DNA of 64,000 bases, taken from the NCBI GenBank assembly GCA_948567375.1, contig OX419760.1, positions 32,736,001 through 32,800,000 on the forward strand. The letters run 5' to 3'. Numbering within the stretch: position 1 is the stretch's first letter; the number at the start of each line of letters is the position of its first letter. Shown here piece by piece: positions 32,205 to 44,600 of the stretch. Both the position numbers and the translations under genes were made by a program. Under the pieces are notes generated by a model. The model saw nothing but the letters and a program-made list of their open reading frames with translations. It searched no databases and had not been told where the DNA came from. The DNA comes from Lunularia cruciata (Eukaryota; Streptophyta; Marchantiopsida; Lunulariales; Lunulariaceae).

Positions 32205-32700
32205 AAGGTCAGAGTACAAGGTAGAAGTGAGGTACAAGATACCAAGTATGAGATGAAGTACAAGGCAAAGTATAAGAGATAAAGTACAAGGCAAGTGCAA
32301 GATATGAAATATGAGGTGAGGTACAAGACAAAGTACAAGATATGAACTATGAGGTACGACACAAAAGAGTGAGTTATGTGGTACAAGATAAATTATGAGA
32401 TATGAAGTACAAGGTGACGCACAAGATACAAAATATGAAGCAAGGTACATAGCAAAGTATGAGACAGAAAATACAAGGGCAAGGTATGAAATATGAAAGA
32501 TGAGATGAAGTACAAGACAATGTATGAGGTATGCAATATCGGATTGAAGTACAAGATACAAAGTCTAAGGTGAGGTATGAGTTTAAAAATACAAGGTTAG
32601 GTAGGAGATATGAAATACAAGGTGAGGTACGAGATACAATGTATGATGTATGTAGTAGTATGATGTATGTAGTATGAGAAAAATTACAACATACAAATTA
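32205..32700. repeat. Degenerate purine-rich minisatellite (AAGTACAAGATATGA type)
   Basis: Roughly 500 bp is built of variants of AGGTACAAGATATGAAATATGAG. The open frame on the minus strand here (32,106-32,561) spells repeating SYLV/HLIFHI patterns and is a by-product of the repeat, not a gene. Confidence 0.75.
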
Positions 32701-33341
32701 TGAGGTATTAGATCCATATATGAAGTCTATAAGGTCATATGATTGTAACTTTATATGGTTGTAACTTTTACTACTTACTTCTAAATGTTAAGATTTTGGT
32801 TGCAATGAAAAACTTGTGAACATATGCTTCTCACAAAGTAAAGCCCAATTCATTTGGACACATAACCACATAGATATCAACCTTATCATTCGCCAAGATG
32901 TTTTAGGCCAAAGGTCTTTCATGCATGTGATGTTCCATGCCGAGATCTTCCACTAGGCAGATCGTGTCATTTTGGAATTCTTTGTTCACAAATGTTAGCC
33001 CTATGGCCATCACAGTTGAGTAATCATGATTACAAAGATCATGATCATGATAATTACTAGGTATGAGGATCATTATCTTTGTGATCCATGGATGTAGAGG
33101 AGCCATGGTGTTTTCCTTGTGTCATCTTCTTGTCTTATTGTGCGGTTACCTCTAGATCTATGATAAATTGTATAATCTCCTATTCTAGTCTTAATAGCTT
33201 TCTTGAACTCTCATTACTCTATGAAAATTGGAAAAAAGAAAGAAAAAGTACTAATAGCATGAAAGTGGGTCACTACATTTAAATTTATATTTTTAATTAG
33301 TTCTACATTTTTTCACCAATTTATATCAAAAAAATTTTGAT

Positions 33342-33998
33342 GAAATTTGCTAAGATATGTACAATGACTAGATCTCATATAATTTTACTTGTAAGTTTTA
33401 AAAATAAAATTAATAAACTTAATTTTTTATTTTGTTTACCAAAATTAACTAACTAACTAGCTAAAAGAGAGAGATACTACATAGATGATTATTTTTTACA
33501 CATTTTATTAATGTTTATTTATGATTTTATGTTTTGAAATTATTTTATAAATATATAGAGTAATTTAGATATTTTTAAAAGAACTTTATAAAGGTTATAT
33601 CCAAAAGTTTCAAAGATGAATGTGAGTTAGAATGTAGATATAATCATATTTGGTATACAATCTTGATATACTTATATAATGTACTTTAATATAAATATAT
33701 ATATATATATGGATTTTTAATTTATTTAAAAATATCTAAATTAATATATATTTATAAAATAATTTCAAAACATGAAATCATAAATTAATATAAATTAAAT
33801 GTGTACATAATAAGCATATATATATAGGTATACGAGAACGGACTATATATATATAGTACCTCTATTAGTTACTTAGCTAGTTAATTTTAGTAAAGAAAAT
33901 AAAATTTTATAAAATTAACTCTTGATAAAATTTTATTTTTTAAACTTACAAGTAAAATTATATTAGATCTACTCATTGTCTAGATCTTAGCATATTTC
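33342..33998. repeat. 657-bp AT-rich inverted repeat (foldback/MITE-like)
   Basis: The left arm starts GAAATTTGCTAAGATATG and the right arm ends CTTAGCATATTTC. The arms stay complementary, with mismatches and small gaps, for about 230-290 bp each around a centre at about 33,600-33,710. Shared blocks include the ACTTGTAAGTTT/AAACTTACAAGT and AATGACTAGATCT/AGATCTACTCATTGT pairs. No ORF is present. A hairpin transcript would be long enough to feed small-RNA pathways. Confidence 0.75.
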
Positions 33999-36030
33999 TG
34001 GTCCAATATTAGACTAACATTAGCAACAAAGTGGAAATAATTATGAATAAGGAAGCTAACCAAGTAAAAAGTTGAAACTTATTCAATAAGATTTATGGAT
34101 TTTCAGGTTTCATTTATCTTTAAATTTCCTTCAATCCCTAAATCTTTAAATTCCCTTCATCCCTAACTTAAGGATTTCTTGAAGTTAAAAGAGGAAATAA
34201 TAACATTTAAGGATATTTTGTATAAGAGTCTAATACTTACTTTATGACTTCTTTACTTTAAATATTGTGATATAATGAAAATTTTAGTTCAAATTCTTTG
34301 ACAATTTCTCTTCTAATGTTCATTTCAAGTGTCTATTTTGATGATTTTCAAAATCTTTCCAAATTTTGTGTAGAAAAAACTACAATCATAATTAATACAA
34401 CCCAAATAGTGGAATTATTAGTAGATAAAATATAGCTGAATTTTTATTTTTCTTAAACTGTTGATAACTTAAACAAATAACATTCAAAGAGCAAATGCCA
34501 CCTAAATTTAACAGATTTGTAGTCCAAATCTACAAATTGTAAAACAATGCAAAAGATTCTATCTTTGAATTTTATGTAAATTTTCAATTAATATCCATTC
34601 AAAGGGGTTGTGTTTCTATTAAAAATCAGTACTTGGTGCTCCGTTTCAAGGTAGTTATGGTTGTGGTAATATTAACATCTTTTCAAATAATTATCTTATT
34701 TGATTAAAAAAGTCTAGATTAAATACACATATTAAAAATAAAAATAAAGAAATTAAATATTTTTAATTTGCTCTCTTGTATACAATATTTGATCATTTTG
34801 GAGTCTAAAACCATGATAGTCAAAGGATCAAGAGCTATATATAACAATTTGAAATCCAAATGCATAAATACTAGGGCACCATAAAAGATTCAGCTTTGAG
34901 ATTTTGGTAACTTTTACATTTATAGTATATTTTAAGTGGTTTTGTTGATTGAGAGCTCTAATATTTTATGTCCAATGAAACAAAAATTAAAACAATCTTA
35001 GTTTAAATGGTGAAATGACTTGGAAATCAAAGCACCTCTGGTTTTTTTCTTGGGTACCTAATTGTCTGATTTAGAACCCAAAACTATACAATTCAAGAAT
35101 CAAAGGTTCCTTTATAATGCTTTTGGAATACAAAGTCATCATGGGAAGACATCACAAGACATTGTCTTTTTAGGTTCTTTCCTAATGAGTGTACATTTCA
35201 TATAGTTTGGTTGCATTTAGAAACAAAATTGAATTCTGCATTAAATAAGAAAAACATCAAAAAAAGTAGATTTAAAATAATGACATTTTAATAAATATTT
35301 AACTCATATTATTTTCCTCTTAAGTACTTATTTTACAGTTTTGGAGTCCTATTTGCAACACTCAAGGATCAAGACCTCTAAGGACTTTACTTTAGCCCTT
35401 ATATCACTTTATATTGTTATGGTTTATCAATAGCTTTTACCTTAAGTATCTACAAATATATCCTATTATACATTTCTTAATCAGTATCTTGAAATTTAGA
35501 TCCATAACTCAAAATTTTGAATCCCTAAATCCTTAACCTTCATTTAACATGTATGAACTTAGTACCTACTCCCTAATTCCTAGCTCTTTGGTTACCTCTT
35601 CTTATTACTTGATATATATATATATATACATCTTCAATATATATCTTCCTTGCGCTTCTTGATAAATATCTATACTATATAATTATTATTCTTATTCTTA
35701 TAGATTATATCATATTATAAATTTTGGGAACTATCTAACATCATAAAATATGAAATTATAATTCAGCTTACAATATCAAAATCAAATTCTATTCTGTATA
35801 TGAAATTCTAAATATCTCCTTTGATAATAACTTCATACATTTGTTCACTTCTTAAACTAAAATATCAGTTGCTCTTTTTCTTATCATTCTTTCAAATGAT
35901 TATTGAAAATGATGAAATTAATCTAAAATATCTATGATCCACACATTTTTTCAAAATAAAGATTTTCTTTATTTTCTCTCTTCTTCATAAGGACAGGGAA
36001 GGATGGTAGGTTGTTAGGGGAAGGCAACTT
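33999..36030. other. AT-rich intergenic with degenerate repeats
   Basis: No gene is seen. Phrases such as TTTTGGAGTC followed by AAGGATCAAGA recur at about 34,797 and 35,341. This suggests very old tandem or dispersed repeats. Copy 2 of the AT-rich repeat is at about 35,625-35,745. Confidence 0.5.
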
Positions 36031-36909
36031 CTTAGTTGAGTTTCATTTGGAGTTGTGTTTGTACATATAATGATACAAAGAACAAAGCCAAAGGCACTCT
36101 AAAGGAAGAATGCCAAAGGAATCTGGTCCAAAGTGCAATCAGAGGTGGAGAACTCGAGTACGAAGGACCTTCACACCCAAAGATTGTACAAAAAATGTGG
36201 ATGTACCGCCACTTGGATAAAGAACTGCTCACAAAGACTATTTTTATTCAACCAGAGGCTTGCATGTGTAGAGAGTGACTCCTTGCCTACTAACTGAAGA
36301 ATTTTGTCTATAAAATCAAGTGCACTTGAAGCACTTTCACTTTCTGCCAATAATTTCAGTCTCAAAGCCAAAGAGCAAGTAGCAATCTAGATCTTTATAT
36401 TTCTTCACATTTTTCAATCCTTCCTAGTTGTGTGTTTGTTTTTTACCTTTGCGCCCAATATGAAATATGGTGTCCAAAAACCCATGACAAAAGATCATTG
36501 AGGCAAACCTTTGTAACCCAATAGTGAACAAATGGGTAATTTACTATAGGAGTGAGCTTATCCAAAGTGAGCTTATCTACTTGCTCTGGAATTGTGAGTT
36601 GAGTGACTTTGAAATCATCCATGAGATGAAGTGTAGAAAGGAAATAACAATAGGGGACCCTTATACCTAGACCAAGGAGATCTAAAGGATGGAACTCAGT
36701 GCAAATGAAGGTCCATTGCTTGATGCAAAGTTTGGGCCATGTACATGAAGCACTAAGTGACTGAATTGTTGCATCCTTTTGAGAGACGAGGTCCTCCAAT
36801 AACAATTGGAGAGTGTGAAATCACAACAACCCAACACAAAGAGTGGTTATGGAGGCATGATGAAACTATTTTGACGTAAGAAAACAAGCTACCTCAACAA
36901 CAATCAATC

Positions 36910-38340
36910 AATTTTCTTTCAATATATGTATCAACAGGAATTGGTCAATTGGGCAAAAATGTTCCACTTGCATGCAAAGAGCATGCACAAAGAGTTTGAG
37001 GAAGACGGTAAAGCAAACTACTTATCCCTTTTTGCCAAACACTTGTATATGGAGCTTAAATTATTAATAAAGGAGGAGCGTAAGAAATTCCCAAGTCATT
37101 TCCATCTAGTGTGGTACTTCAACTTGCAACCCAAGGAGAAGGTACTCTTCAAGAAGTATAGAGTGGCCTATACCAAATATACATAATCTGGTGAGTTTAT
37201 TTAGGTGGATGAAGAAGGAACCACCATTACAAAGAAGAAGAAGACTACTATATCAAGGTCTTAGAACACAAATAAGAGATTGAGAAAGAATCCTTAGGTC
37301 TTAGATTTATCTTTGGAGGAGGAGGTTTGAGAGGAAGATCAAAAAGAAGAAGAAGTTGTGTTCACCTTGCAAGGGTTTGCATTGGAATTCAAGCAGAGAG
37401 AGCAATACAAATATGCATGATCTACTCCAAATCCAAAGAAATGGGAAGTAGACCAAGTTAGAAAGCAACCCAAAGATCAAAAAGAAACTCAACTTTGGGC
37501 CAAAGAACCCTTTAGTCCCACCTAAGAAATGGATACCTCCAAAGTAGAACAATTGGAGGCCAAAGGGAGGCAAGAAGACAACCTTCCAAATGAATAACAT
37601 GACCAAGAAGCCAAAGGAAGGATTGACATTGAAGGAGAAAAAGAGGACCTTTTGAGCTGAGTGCAAACTAAAGTAAAAGAAGGAGTGGCTCAAGAACAAA
37701 GACCGTAGATCCATGAAGGAGCCAATTTTGCAATACATTTGGTAGGTCTACCTTTGTAGATGATAGAGCTTATTCTACCCCAAGTACCAAGAACTCTCTC
37801 CATATGTGAACAATTACACCATACTTATTCAAAGGCTACACAAGGTAATAAACACCCAAAAGGCAAAGGAGGATAGGTGGAAAGAAGAGTTAGATAAGAG
37901 TAGAAACATGTACAAAGAAGAAGCCAAAAAGGTGGATGCACTTATGCATGAGAGCTTTGAAGTGGAGAGGCAAGACTCTTCCCTAACTGTGGAGCAAAAG
38001 AAGCAAGAGGATGAACTTTGAACAAAGGCATCCCAATCTGAATTGGGATACATATGTCCAAATACCTAAGGGAGGTGGTTTTTTAGTTGGAGAATCTAGC
38101 CAAAGAGTTGAAGAAGGAGAAGGAAGAGAAGGTAGCACATTGACCCCAAAATGCTAGAGGAGTTGAAGAAGGAAGTAGAAGCATTGACCAACCATTGAAA
38201 GGAAGAGAAGGCAAAGATCCCCATTCAGTTAGAAGAAGCTCAAGACCAATTCATGGCAAAGTTAGAGGAAGCAGGTAAAGGAAATGTAATGAAGACAGAG
38301 TTACATGAGCTTAAGTTGTGGCTCTAAAAGTTGGAGTGGA
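36910..38340 (+). pseudogene. Decayed purine-rich ORF with Lys/Glu coiled coils
   Basis: The clearest open piece (36,926-37,186) encodes NWAKMFHLHAKSMHKEFEED, KERKKFP-like and NLQPKEKVLFKKYRVAY stretches. After it a coding-like but stop-rich, frame-shifting stretch continues with Lys/Glu-rich coiled-coil composition, including an open piece at 37,806-38,021. The strong purine bias on one strand continues to about 38,340. It looks like the remains of a structural or gag-like transposon protein. No family is recognised. Confidence 0.4.
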
Positions 38341-39659
38341 AGACATATAAAGATGACAAGATGGACTAGCTAGTCACTATCCTTAGTGAACATAAAAATA
38401 GGAAGTCCATTGAGACATGTGATACCTATCTATTAGAACTAGCAAGTTATAAGGAGTGAAATTTGCTCCTTATTAGGATTTGTAAAGGCAGAGGTTGTAG
38501 TAGTATCTTAGGCCAAAGAATGTTTGTTGAAGAAGTTCTTCATAGTTGTTGGATCTTTGGAGTAGGAAGCAGACCAAAGACCTTTTTAGTTGTAAGATAT
38601 ATTTGGGGAAGAACTATACCTCCCTTGATATGTATAAGGTGCCTAATTAACTTACATGCAAGTAGATAGGATGAGCAATGTACTCTGAAGATCTTCTTCT
38701 CTGATTCGCAATGTACTCTAAAGATGAGCCAAGAAGATGCTCAGAGTACCTCCATCACTAGCTTTTCTTTGGCTTAGACTAGGTAAAAAATATTTTGTTT
38801 CAACTCAATGTAAATATTTCATTTATTCCTTTGATTGTGAATAAAGCAAAGGGGAAAAAATCACTTCATTGCTTTTGCTTGAATTCCAATTATTGATCGC
38901 CTTCAATGAGTAGTGGTGAGGAACTTCATAGTAGGAACCAAAGCACTTGAGTGCAAGAAATCATTTGCACATGTGATTAGGGTTTAGGATCCTTGAGTGT
39001 TTTGAAGGAGCGGCCTTGCACTAATCAATGACATATAGTGTTGAAAGTACCACGGAATCAAAAAAGCAAAGTACTCTCATCAATGAAAAGTAACTTTGGT
39101 GTTGTGCCTTTTGGGAAGGGTTGAATGCAACCTTTGGAGTTGAATGTCTTTGTAGTGAAGCAACCCCTTTGGAGTTGCTTGAATCATCACCTTCAAGAAA
39201 TAATTGGAACCTAACCTTAATGAAAGTGATCTTTTAATTTTCCATTTGCCTCAATGCATTGTAGTTGGTGATCCTAGCCTCTTGTGGGAGTGGTTTGCGC
39301 CCAAGAAGTTAAATATGTAATAATAAATAAACTACCAATAGTGATACTTCTCTTTCAAATTTAGCAAATTCCAACCTATATCCTATATAACCTAAAAGAA
39401 AGACATGTTTCTTACCATTATGTCACTTTTTGGTAGACATTAAGTTATTACAATGTCTATTTTTTCTTGTTATTTTTTGAGGCAATCATATCAAATAATT
39501 AATAAGATTAAAATTCTTGCTCATTTTATAATTTCAAAGCATATCTTCTTAAGTTTAATCGGTACTTTCCATGTTCTATACAATTTCAACCATAGTAATA
39601 AAAAATACTCTCCTTACATCTCAAATAATTATTTTACTAGAATGCAACAAATATTACAT

Positions 39660-39740
39660 TTAGTCCAATTTATATATATTTATATTTATATCTATATCTA
39701 TATCTATATCTATATCTATATATATCTCTCTCTCTCTCTC
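39660..39740. repeat. Compound microsatellite (TATATC)n then (TC)n
   Basis: Several TATATC units in a row (TATATCTATATCTATATC) pass into a pure TC run, about 39,685-39,740. It is likely length-variable between individuals. Confidence 0.9.
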
Positions 39741-40434
39741 ACTTTTATACTTTATTTTTTATTAGATAAAGGTATATTTTTCTATTCCTTTTTATAAAAA
39801 AAATAGAAGGAAGGTAAGGTAAACTGCAAGGTATGAATCCTACGATTTGGAAATGAACGTAAGAAATAAAAATGATGGAAGCTTGGTAAAATAAATAAAA
39901 TGATTCAAATAGAGTAAAATTGACTAATTGAATAGTTGAATTGATTCTTCACATTATAGTTTGAAAATCTTACAGTCTTGGGAGATTAGGAACAGTCAAA
40001 TTAATAAATAGATTTAGTTTTTTGGTTTTATTTTCTGTTCTTGCACACTCACAAAAGCACATGGTTGTTCATGCAACTTTTTTTTAAGTTGAGTTGTAAA
40101 GAGGAGACCTTGATATAATACATATTTTTTTTACATCAGCTCAGAAAATCAAATATTTCTAAGAGATTAAAGAATTTCTCCCTCCCATTTGATATTTAAG
40201 ATTTTCATATTTCATAAAATTTGGCCATTTGATACATTTTGCATCAATATAAGGATAAAAAATTATAAAACTACCGCATATTTTGAAATTTTACAATTTT
40301 AATAAATAAGAAATATAGATAATTTTTTCAAAAGATTTCATTATTGATAGTTTATGTTTTCAAACTTGACTCTCCAATCTTCTCAAGTTTTATGATCCAA
40401 GATATTAGCCGTGTTTGCAAATCTCTAGAAATAG

Positions 40435-40437
<3 letters not shown>

Positions 40438-40484
<47 letters not shown>
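40438..40484. repeat. (TA)n microsatellite
   Basis: About 23 perfect TA dinucleotides. The ORFs that cross it (YIYIYI runs) are artefacts. Confidence 0.95.
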
Positions 40485-40487
<3 letters not shown>

Positions 40488-41405
40488 AATCAATTCTTTA
40501 TAAAATTTGGCTTTTATTGCTATTATTTTCTTGTTTCAAATGGTACCTTAGTCCTCAATGCGCCAAGTCTAGAAATTCCTCCAAATTTTATATTGCACAT
40601 ATAGTTTAGTTGAGATGTATAATAATTAATTTAGATATTTTATAATACTCTATTTTTATTTTATTGGTTATATTATGTATATAAATAAGGAAAATTGAGA
40701 TTTTGATCCTTTGTATTCTCTCTTCTAAACTTTATGATTAGTTAAAAGATCAACCATGACTAAATTTTCCATATATCTTTTTTTGTCTATATTGTATAAA
40801 ATATTTATTTATTTTATACTTCTGTAAATACATAAGAAACTCTTATAAATCTTCTCCTTGCATAAATAGTTACCTATCTATTTATCTTTCAAGGTTTAGG
40901 GTGAAAACAGAAAATAGAAATTACCACCTTGGACCGTTACAAGGAAGAGAGGAAGGAACCGAGAGTGAGAAGGGAGTCAAGGATATTCTACAGTTTTAGA
41001 AAGCTCATCTGCATACTTCATAAGAGCAAATAGTCAACTCTACTCATTTTTCAATTTTGGTTCCATTGGTACCTAGATTGAAGACTATGAAGGATTGAAT
41101 AGAAAGGTATGAGGACTTTTATGTTTTTAGGGTTTTTAAGGGTTTAGAGTGACTACTTCACATGGAGAGTGATGGGTCAAGAATTTTCATTTCCAATCTC
41201 TTGGTTTTCTTGATTGAGTTCCATGGGAAATTAGTTTGAAAATTTTTGAGATAAAAATTGAAAGTTATGAGAGTTTATAGCTTTTGGGGTTTGGAGAGAT
41301 TGTATTTTCTCATGTAAGTTGAGATGTGGGGGGTTGTGGTTTTTTAGGTATGGGGAGATATAGAGAGGAGCATCATGTGTTACTATTGTTATTCTTGTGC
41401 TAGCT

Positions 41406-41730
41406 ATGGCTACACTTCCCCATGTGGTGCCACCTAGAGCAGCTCAGGATACACCATCCCAATGTGTCATCAACACTTTACCTCGCAAAAGACCCATGTG
41501 GGAAGGATGCACAAGGACTATGATTGGACCATTTGGGATGCTCATGTGAGACAAGAAACCACATCGACAGTAGTGATACTCAAGATTACGCACACTTCCC
41601 CTATCCCTTTGTTGATCGTCCTATGGATACCGATCAAGTCCTTGGAGTGGTTAACATCTCATGCGGGTTGTATTTTGGAGTTATTTGAGACTAGTTTTTT
41701 GTGTCCACAATAAGCTTTTTGCTTACCACT
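41406..41730 (+). pseudogene. LINE copy A, N-terminal zinc-finger region
   Basis: An ATG at 41,406 (MATLPHVVPPRAAQD) corresponds to the start in copy B. In the next frame follow MCHQHFTSQKTHVGRMHKDY and WTIWDAHVRQETTST, the remnant of a C2H2 finger (CPMC...H...H in copy B). A small deletion removed part of the finger and shifted the frame. Fingers at this position bind target DNA in R2-type elements. Confidence 0.65.
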
Positions 41731-42539
41731 TGATCATGTGGCACGTGAGCCCTTAGATGAGTTGGCATGGTCTTTATTCTTCTTACTCCCTTGATGGTAC
41801 CTTTGTTATGGTAGAGGGGGACGTGCAAGGCATAGAGAGGTGGCTACAAGATTTCATCAATTCCAAGTGGGAGATTGGGCTGCCCTACAAGAGGAGTCTA
41901 TTAGAGCTGCACATTTTAGGAGATAGATTTTGCCATAGGATACCACAAAGTCCACTTGATTACAATGGTGTAGAACATTAGGTCAAGAAAGAGAGTTTAG
42001 TAGAGTAGTACAAGCGCTACACCTTTTGTCTACGGCTAGTCCCATTGACTATCTCTTCTCTATGCTCATTACATCCTATGGTAAGAGAGGGAGTACATTA
42101 GAGGTCTTAGATTATCAACTTGAGCAGCATTTATGTCTTGATAGGTTGTTTTTTGCCCAAGCGTTGTGCACTACTCTCACCTCTCTTCAAGAGGCTTGTC
42201 AAGAATGGTATATGAGCATCTTAGGGATTGCTTCAAGCAAATGATCCTTCTAGTGGATTTACCAAGCTATTTTAGGTGGTTTTAATAGTAGCAAGGAGAG
42301 ATATTCCTATTAGTTAGTCAAGAGCTAGGAGTTAGTCGAGTTCTTGTGATGGAAAAGTGCACGTGGTGCATTAGATTGATTGCTCTTGGAGAGATCTTTT
42401 TGTGTTTTGTACCCATACCATTGTCCTTCAGCATTGATCTCACTTCCGAGAGCACCTTTGTCCACATCAATTTAGAGTAGCTACACCTAGAGGTTGTGAG
42501 GTTATTTCTCGAAGCAGCATGGCACTCCTAGATATCCAT

Positions 42540-43250
42540 CTTGAGTGGGTTGTCCTATGGGTGGATGTTGAGAATGCTTTTAATAGCTTCTCTTAGGCAT
42601 CCATCTTTAGAGAGCTTAAGGAGGCTAGTGGATCCTAGCAAGTCTCATCTCCTTTGTGCGGTTGTTCTATGGCTCTCCTACTTCCCATTACTACTAACAT
42701 GGATGGTCATAGGAGGGGGTCACCATCTTGGAATCAATTGTTGGTACACAACAAGGAGATATTTTACAGGGGCCTATGTTTGCCATGGCTCACTTTAGAG
42801 CTCTCTTATCTACTACTTTGGCCATGCTAAGTTTTGTATTTCCCTCCTTAGCAAACAATACATACATTGTGGTCCTTGTAGATCAGATTAAACAGGCCTA
42901 TGATCACTTGACTACCAAGCTACATCTTGTAGGCTTGAGAGTCAAGGTGTCAAAGTGCAAAGTATGGTCCCCTTCAGGTATCCCTTCCCACCTTGAGCTT
43001 CTAGAGGGTTGTGTCATATCTACAAACGGATTACATATTCTTGGATTGCCAAGAGGATCCAAGGATTTTGTCACATGCTTCTTAGACGCTGCCCTTGCAA
43101 AGGATATTCTCCATGTGGATGACCTTCCTCTACTAGGAGATCTACAAATAGCTTGTGTTATACTCTCCTTTATTACTTGCCCATCAACCAACTTACCTTC
43201 TTTGCATGGTTCTTCCTTCCTTGACTTTCCTATCATATCCAAGAGCTTTT
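42540..43250 (+). pseudogene. LINE copy A, reverse transcriptase
   Basis: RT motif B (GTQQGDILQGPMFAMAHF) starts at 42,743. The catalytic box, which reads L-A-D-D in copy B, is L-A-N-N here (42,848-42,859), so both catalytic Asp are lost. The thumb-side sequence (LHLVGLRVKVSKC) matches copy B closely. Confidence 0.8.
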
Positions 43251-43746
43251 GATGGGAGGATTATGGGAATCTTTGGTGATATCATTGGACTAGGGACATT
43301 TGAATGTGTGACATGGGATTTGGCATGTAGACAAGCATCTCTTTCAATCTTGTGTAGAGGGTAGGCTTATTATCTATGGAGGAGATGGTACCTATAGCAT
43401 TTTTGGGGTAGTTGTGCTCTCTTAACGCCCTAATTTCCTCCCTTTTTTGGTTACAAATAGGCCTATTTTGGAGACTTATGTGACCAAGGTGGAGGAAGGA
43501 TCCTTTTCTCTCCAAGTATAATTGCGGAAAACAAGAGATGGTCTATCTCCATGAGCACATGAGGACCTTCCATCATTTGCTTCACTATTGTCAGATTGGA
43601 CCAAAGGTTTGCACTCTTCCTTGATGGAGTGAAAGTGTCAACATATGCTACATTTTCTCCTAGTTGATTCATTCATTCCTTGGGCCACTAGAGCATGTCT
43701 TTGAACTTGCTCCGACAAGGGTGTAGGCTATTGGATCCTAGATTGA

Positions 43747-44160
43747 TTGTGCATTAGGGCATTCTTACTCACACCAGCCACCTTCTTTATAGCAATGAGG
43801 TTCTACCTAGGTTTGGTCCACCCGTCTACATCTTTGTTACTCACTTGTGGTTCTACACTAGATGCGACAGCAGTCCATATGACAAGATATCCTAATGGAG
43901 GACAAAGGATAGCTATCCATGATGCCATTAGGGATATAGTGTTTGTTATGGCACAAGAGAGGAATACCTTGCTTGGAGGGAGAGTTCATATTCTTTGCAG
44001 ACAATACATGTTAGAGCAAACTTATACTTGGTCCAAGATGATAAGGTGATAGTGGCAGATGTTGTGGTTACAAACCCTACGTGTGATGCAATTTTTGAGG
44101 GAGTGATTACTCATCCTCCTAGATGGGCGGCAAGCAATGTTTTAGCATGCAAGGTCTCCA
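43747..44160 (+). pseudogene. LINE copy A, CCHC and restriction-like endonuclease
   Basis: A knuckle remnant (CGSTLDATAVHMTR; the last Cys changed to Tyr) is followed by QRIAIHDAIRDIVF. In another frame come VRANLYLVQDD and VADVVVTNP at about 44,007-44,073. The spacing and the D...DVVVTNP pattern match the R2-type RLE core. Confidence 0.65.
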
Positions 44161-44600
44161 AGCATAGGGGTATGTAGTGATGTCACCTCTTTGTTCCTCT
44201 AGTCTAGGAGTTATATGGAGCAATGGACATGGCATTCAATACATTTTTCAAGGAGTGCACGAGAGCTTATCATATTAGATGCTAGGAGGTACCACTCTCA
44301 CTCTCCTACTTTGTAGTATAATTTACACAGCATGTGTCCATTGCTCTATAGAGAGCATTGGCTGGTGCAATCCAGAAGAGAGCAATCACTCTAGGTGATG
44401 CTTCTTTGGATGCTCTAGTAGTTTGTAAACCTTATGACTTGCATAGCTTGGATATCTTAAGTGTGGTATGGCAGATTTCTCATTTTTATACTATTGGCCC
44501 CTAGCCCCATTCTACCTCTTTATCCCTTGTTTGGCTTGATATGGTCTTCTCATCCTTCTTGTATTCTATGAGGTCTGCTTTCTTCTCTCTATTTATTTTT

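Larger units (their letters stand above)
40930..44600 (+). mobile_element. Non-LTR retrotransposon copy A, RLE type
   Basis: This is the same family as 59,580-63,350, which matches it in reverse over the whole length, including the leader (GGTTCCATTGGTACCTA near 41,060) and the tail. Order: N-terminal zinc finger, RT, CCHC knuckle, restriction-like endonuclease (RLE), unknown C-terminal part. The reading frame is broken many times. There are no terminal repeats and no apurinic endonuclease domain. The ends are approximate, set by where similarity to copy B fades. Confidence 0.75.

Noticed and set aside
32106-32561. A 151-codon minus-strand ORF with repeated SYLV/HLIFHI phrases that looks like a membrane protein
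   Set aside because: It lies on a degenerate purine-rich minisatellite; the periodic hydrophobic pattern is a by-product of the repeat.
39660-40610. ORFs containing IYIYIY or YIYIYI runs
   Set aside because: They only read through TATATC and TA microsatellites.
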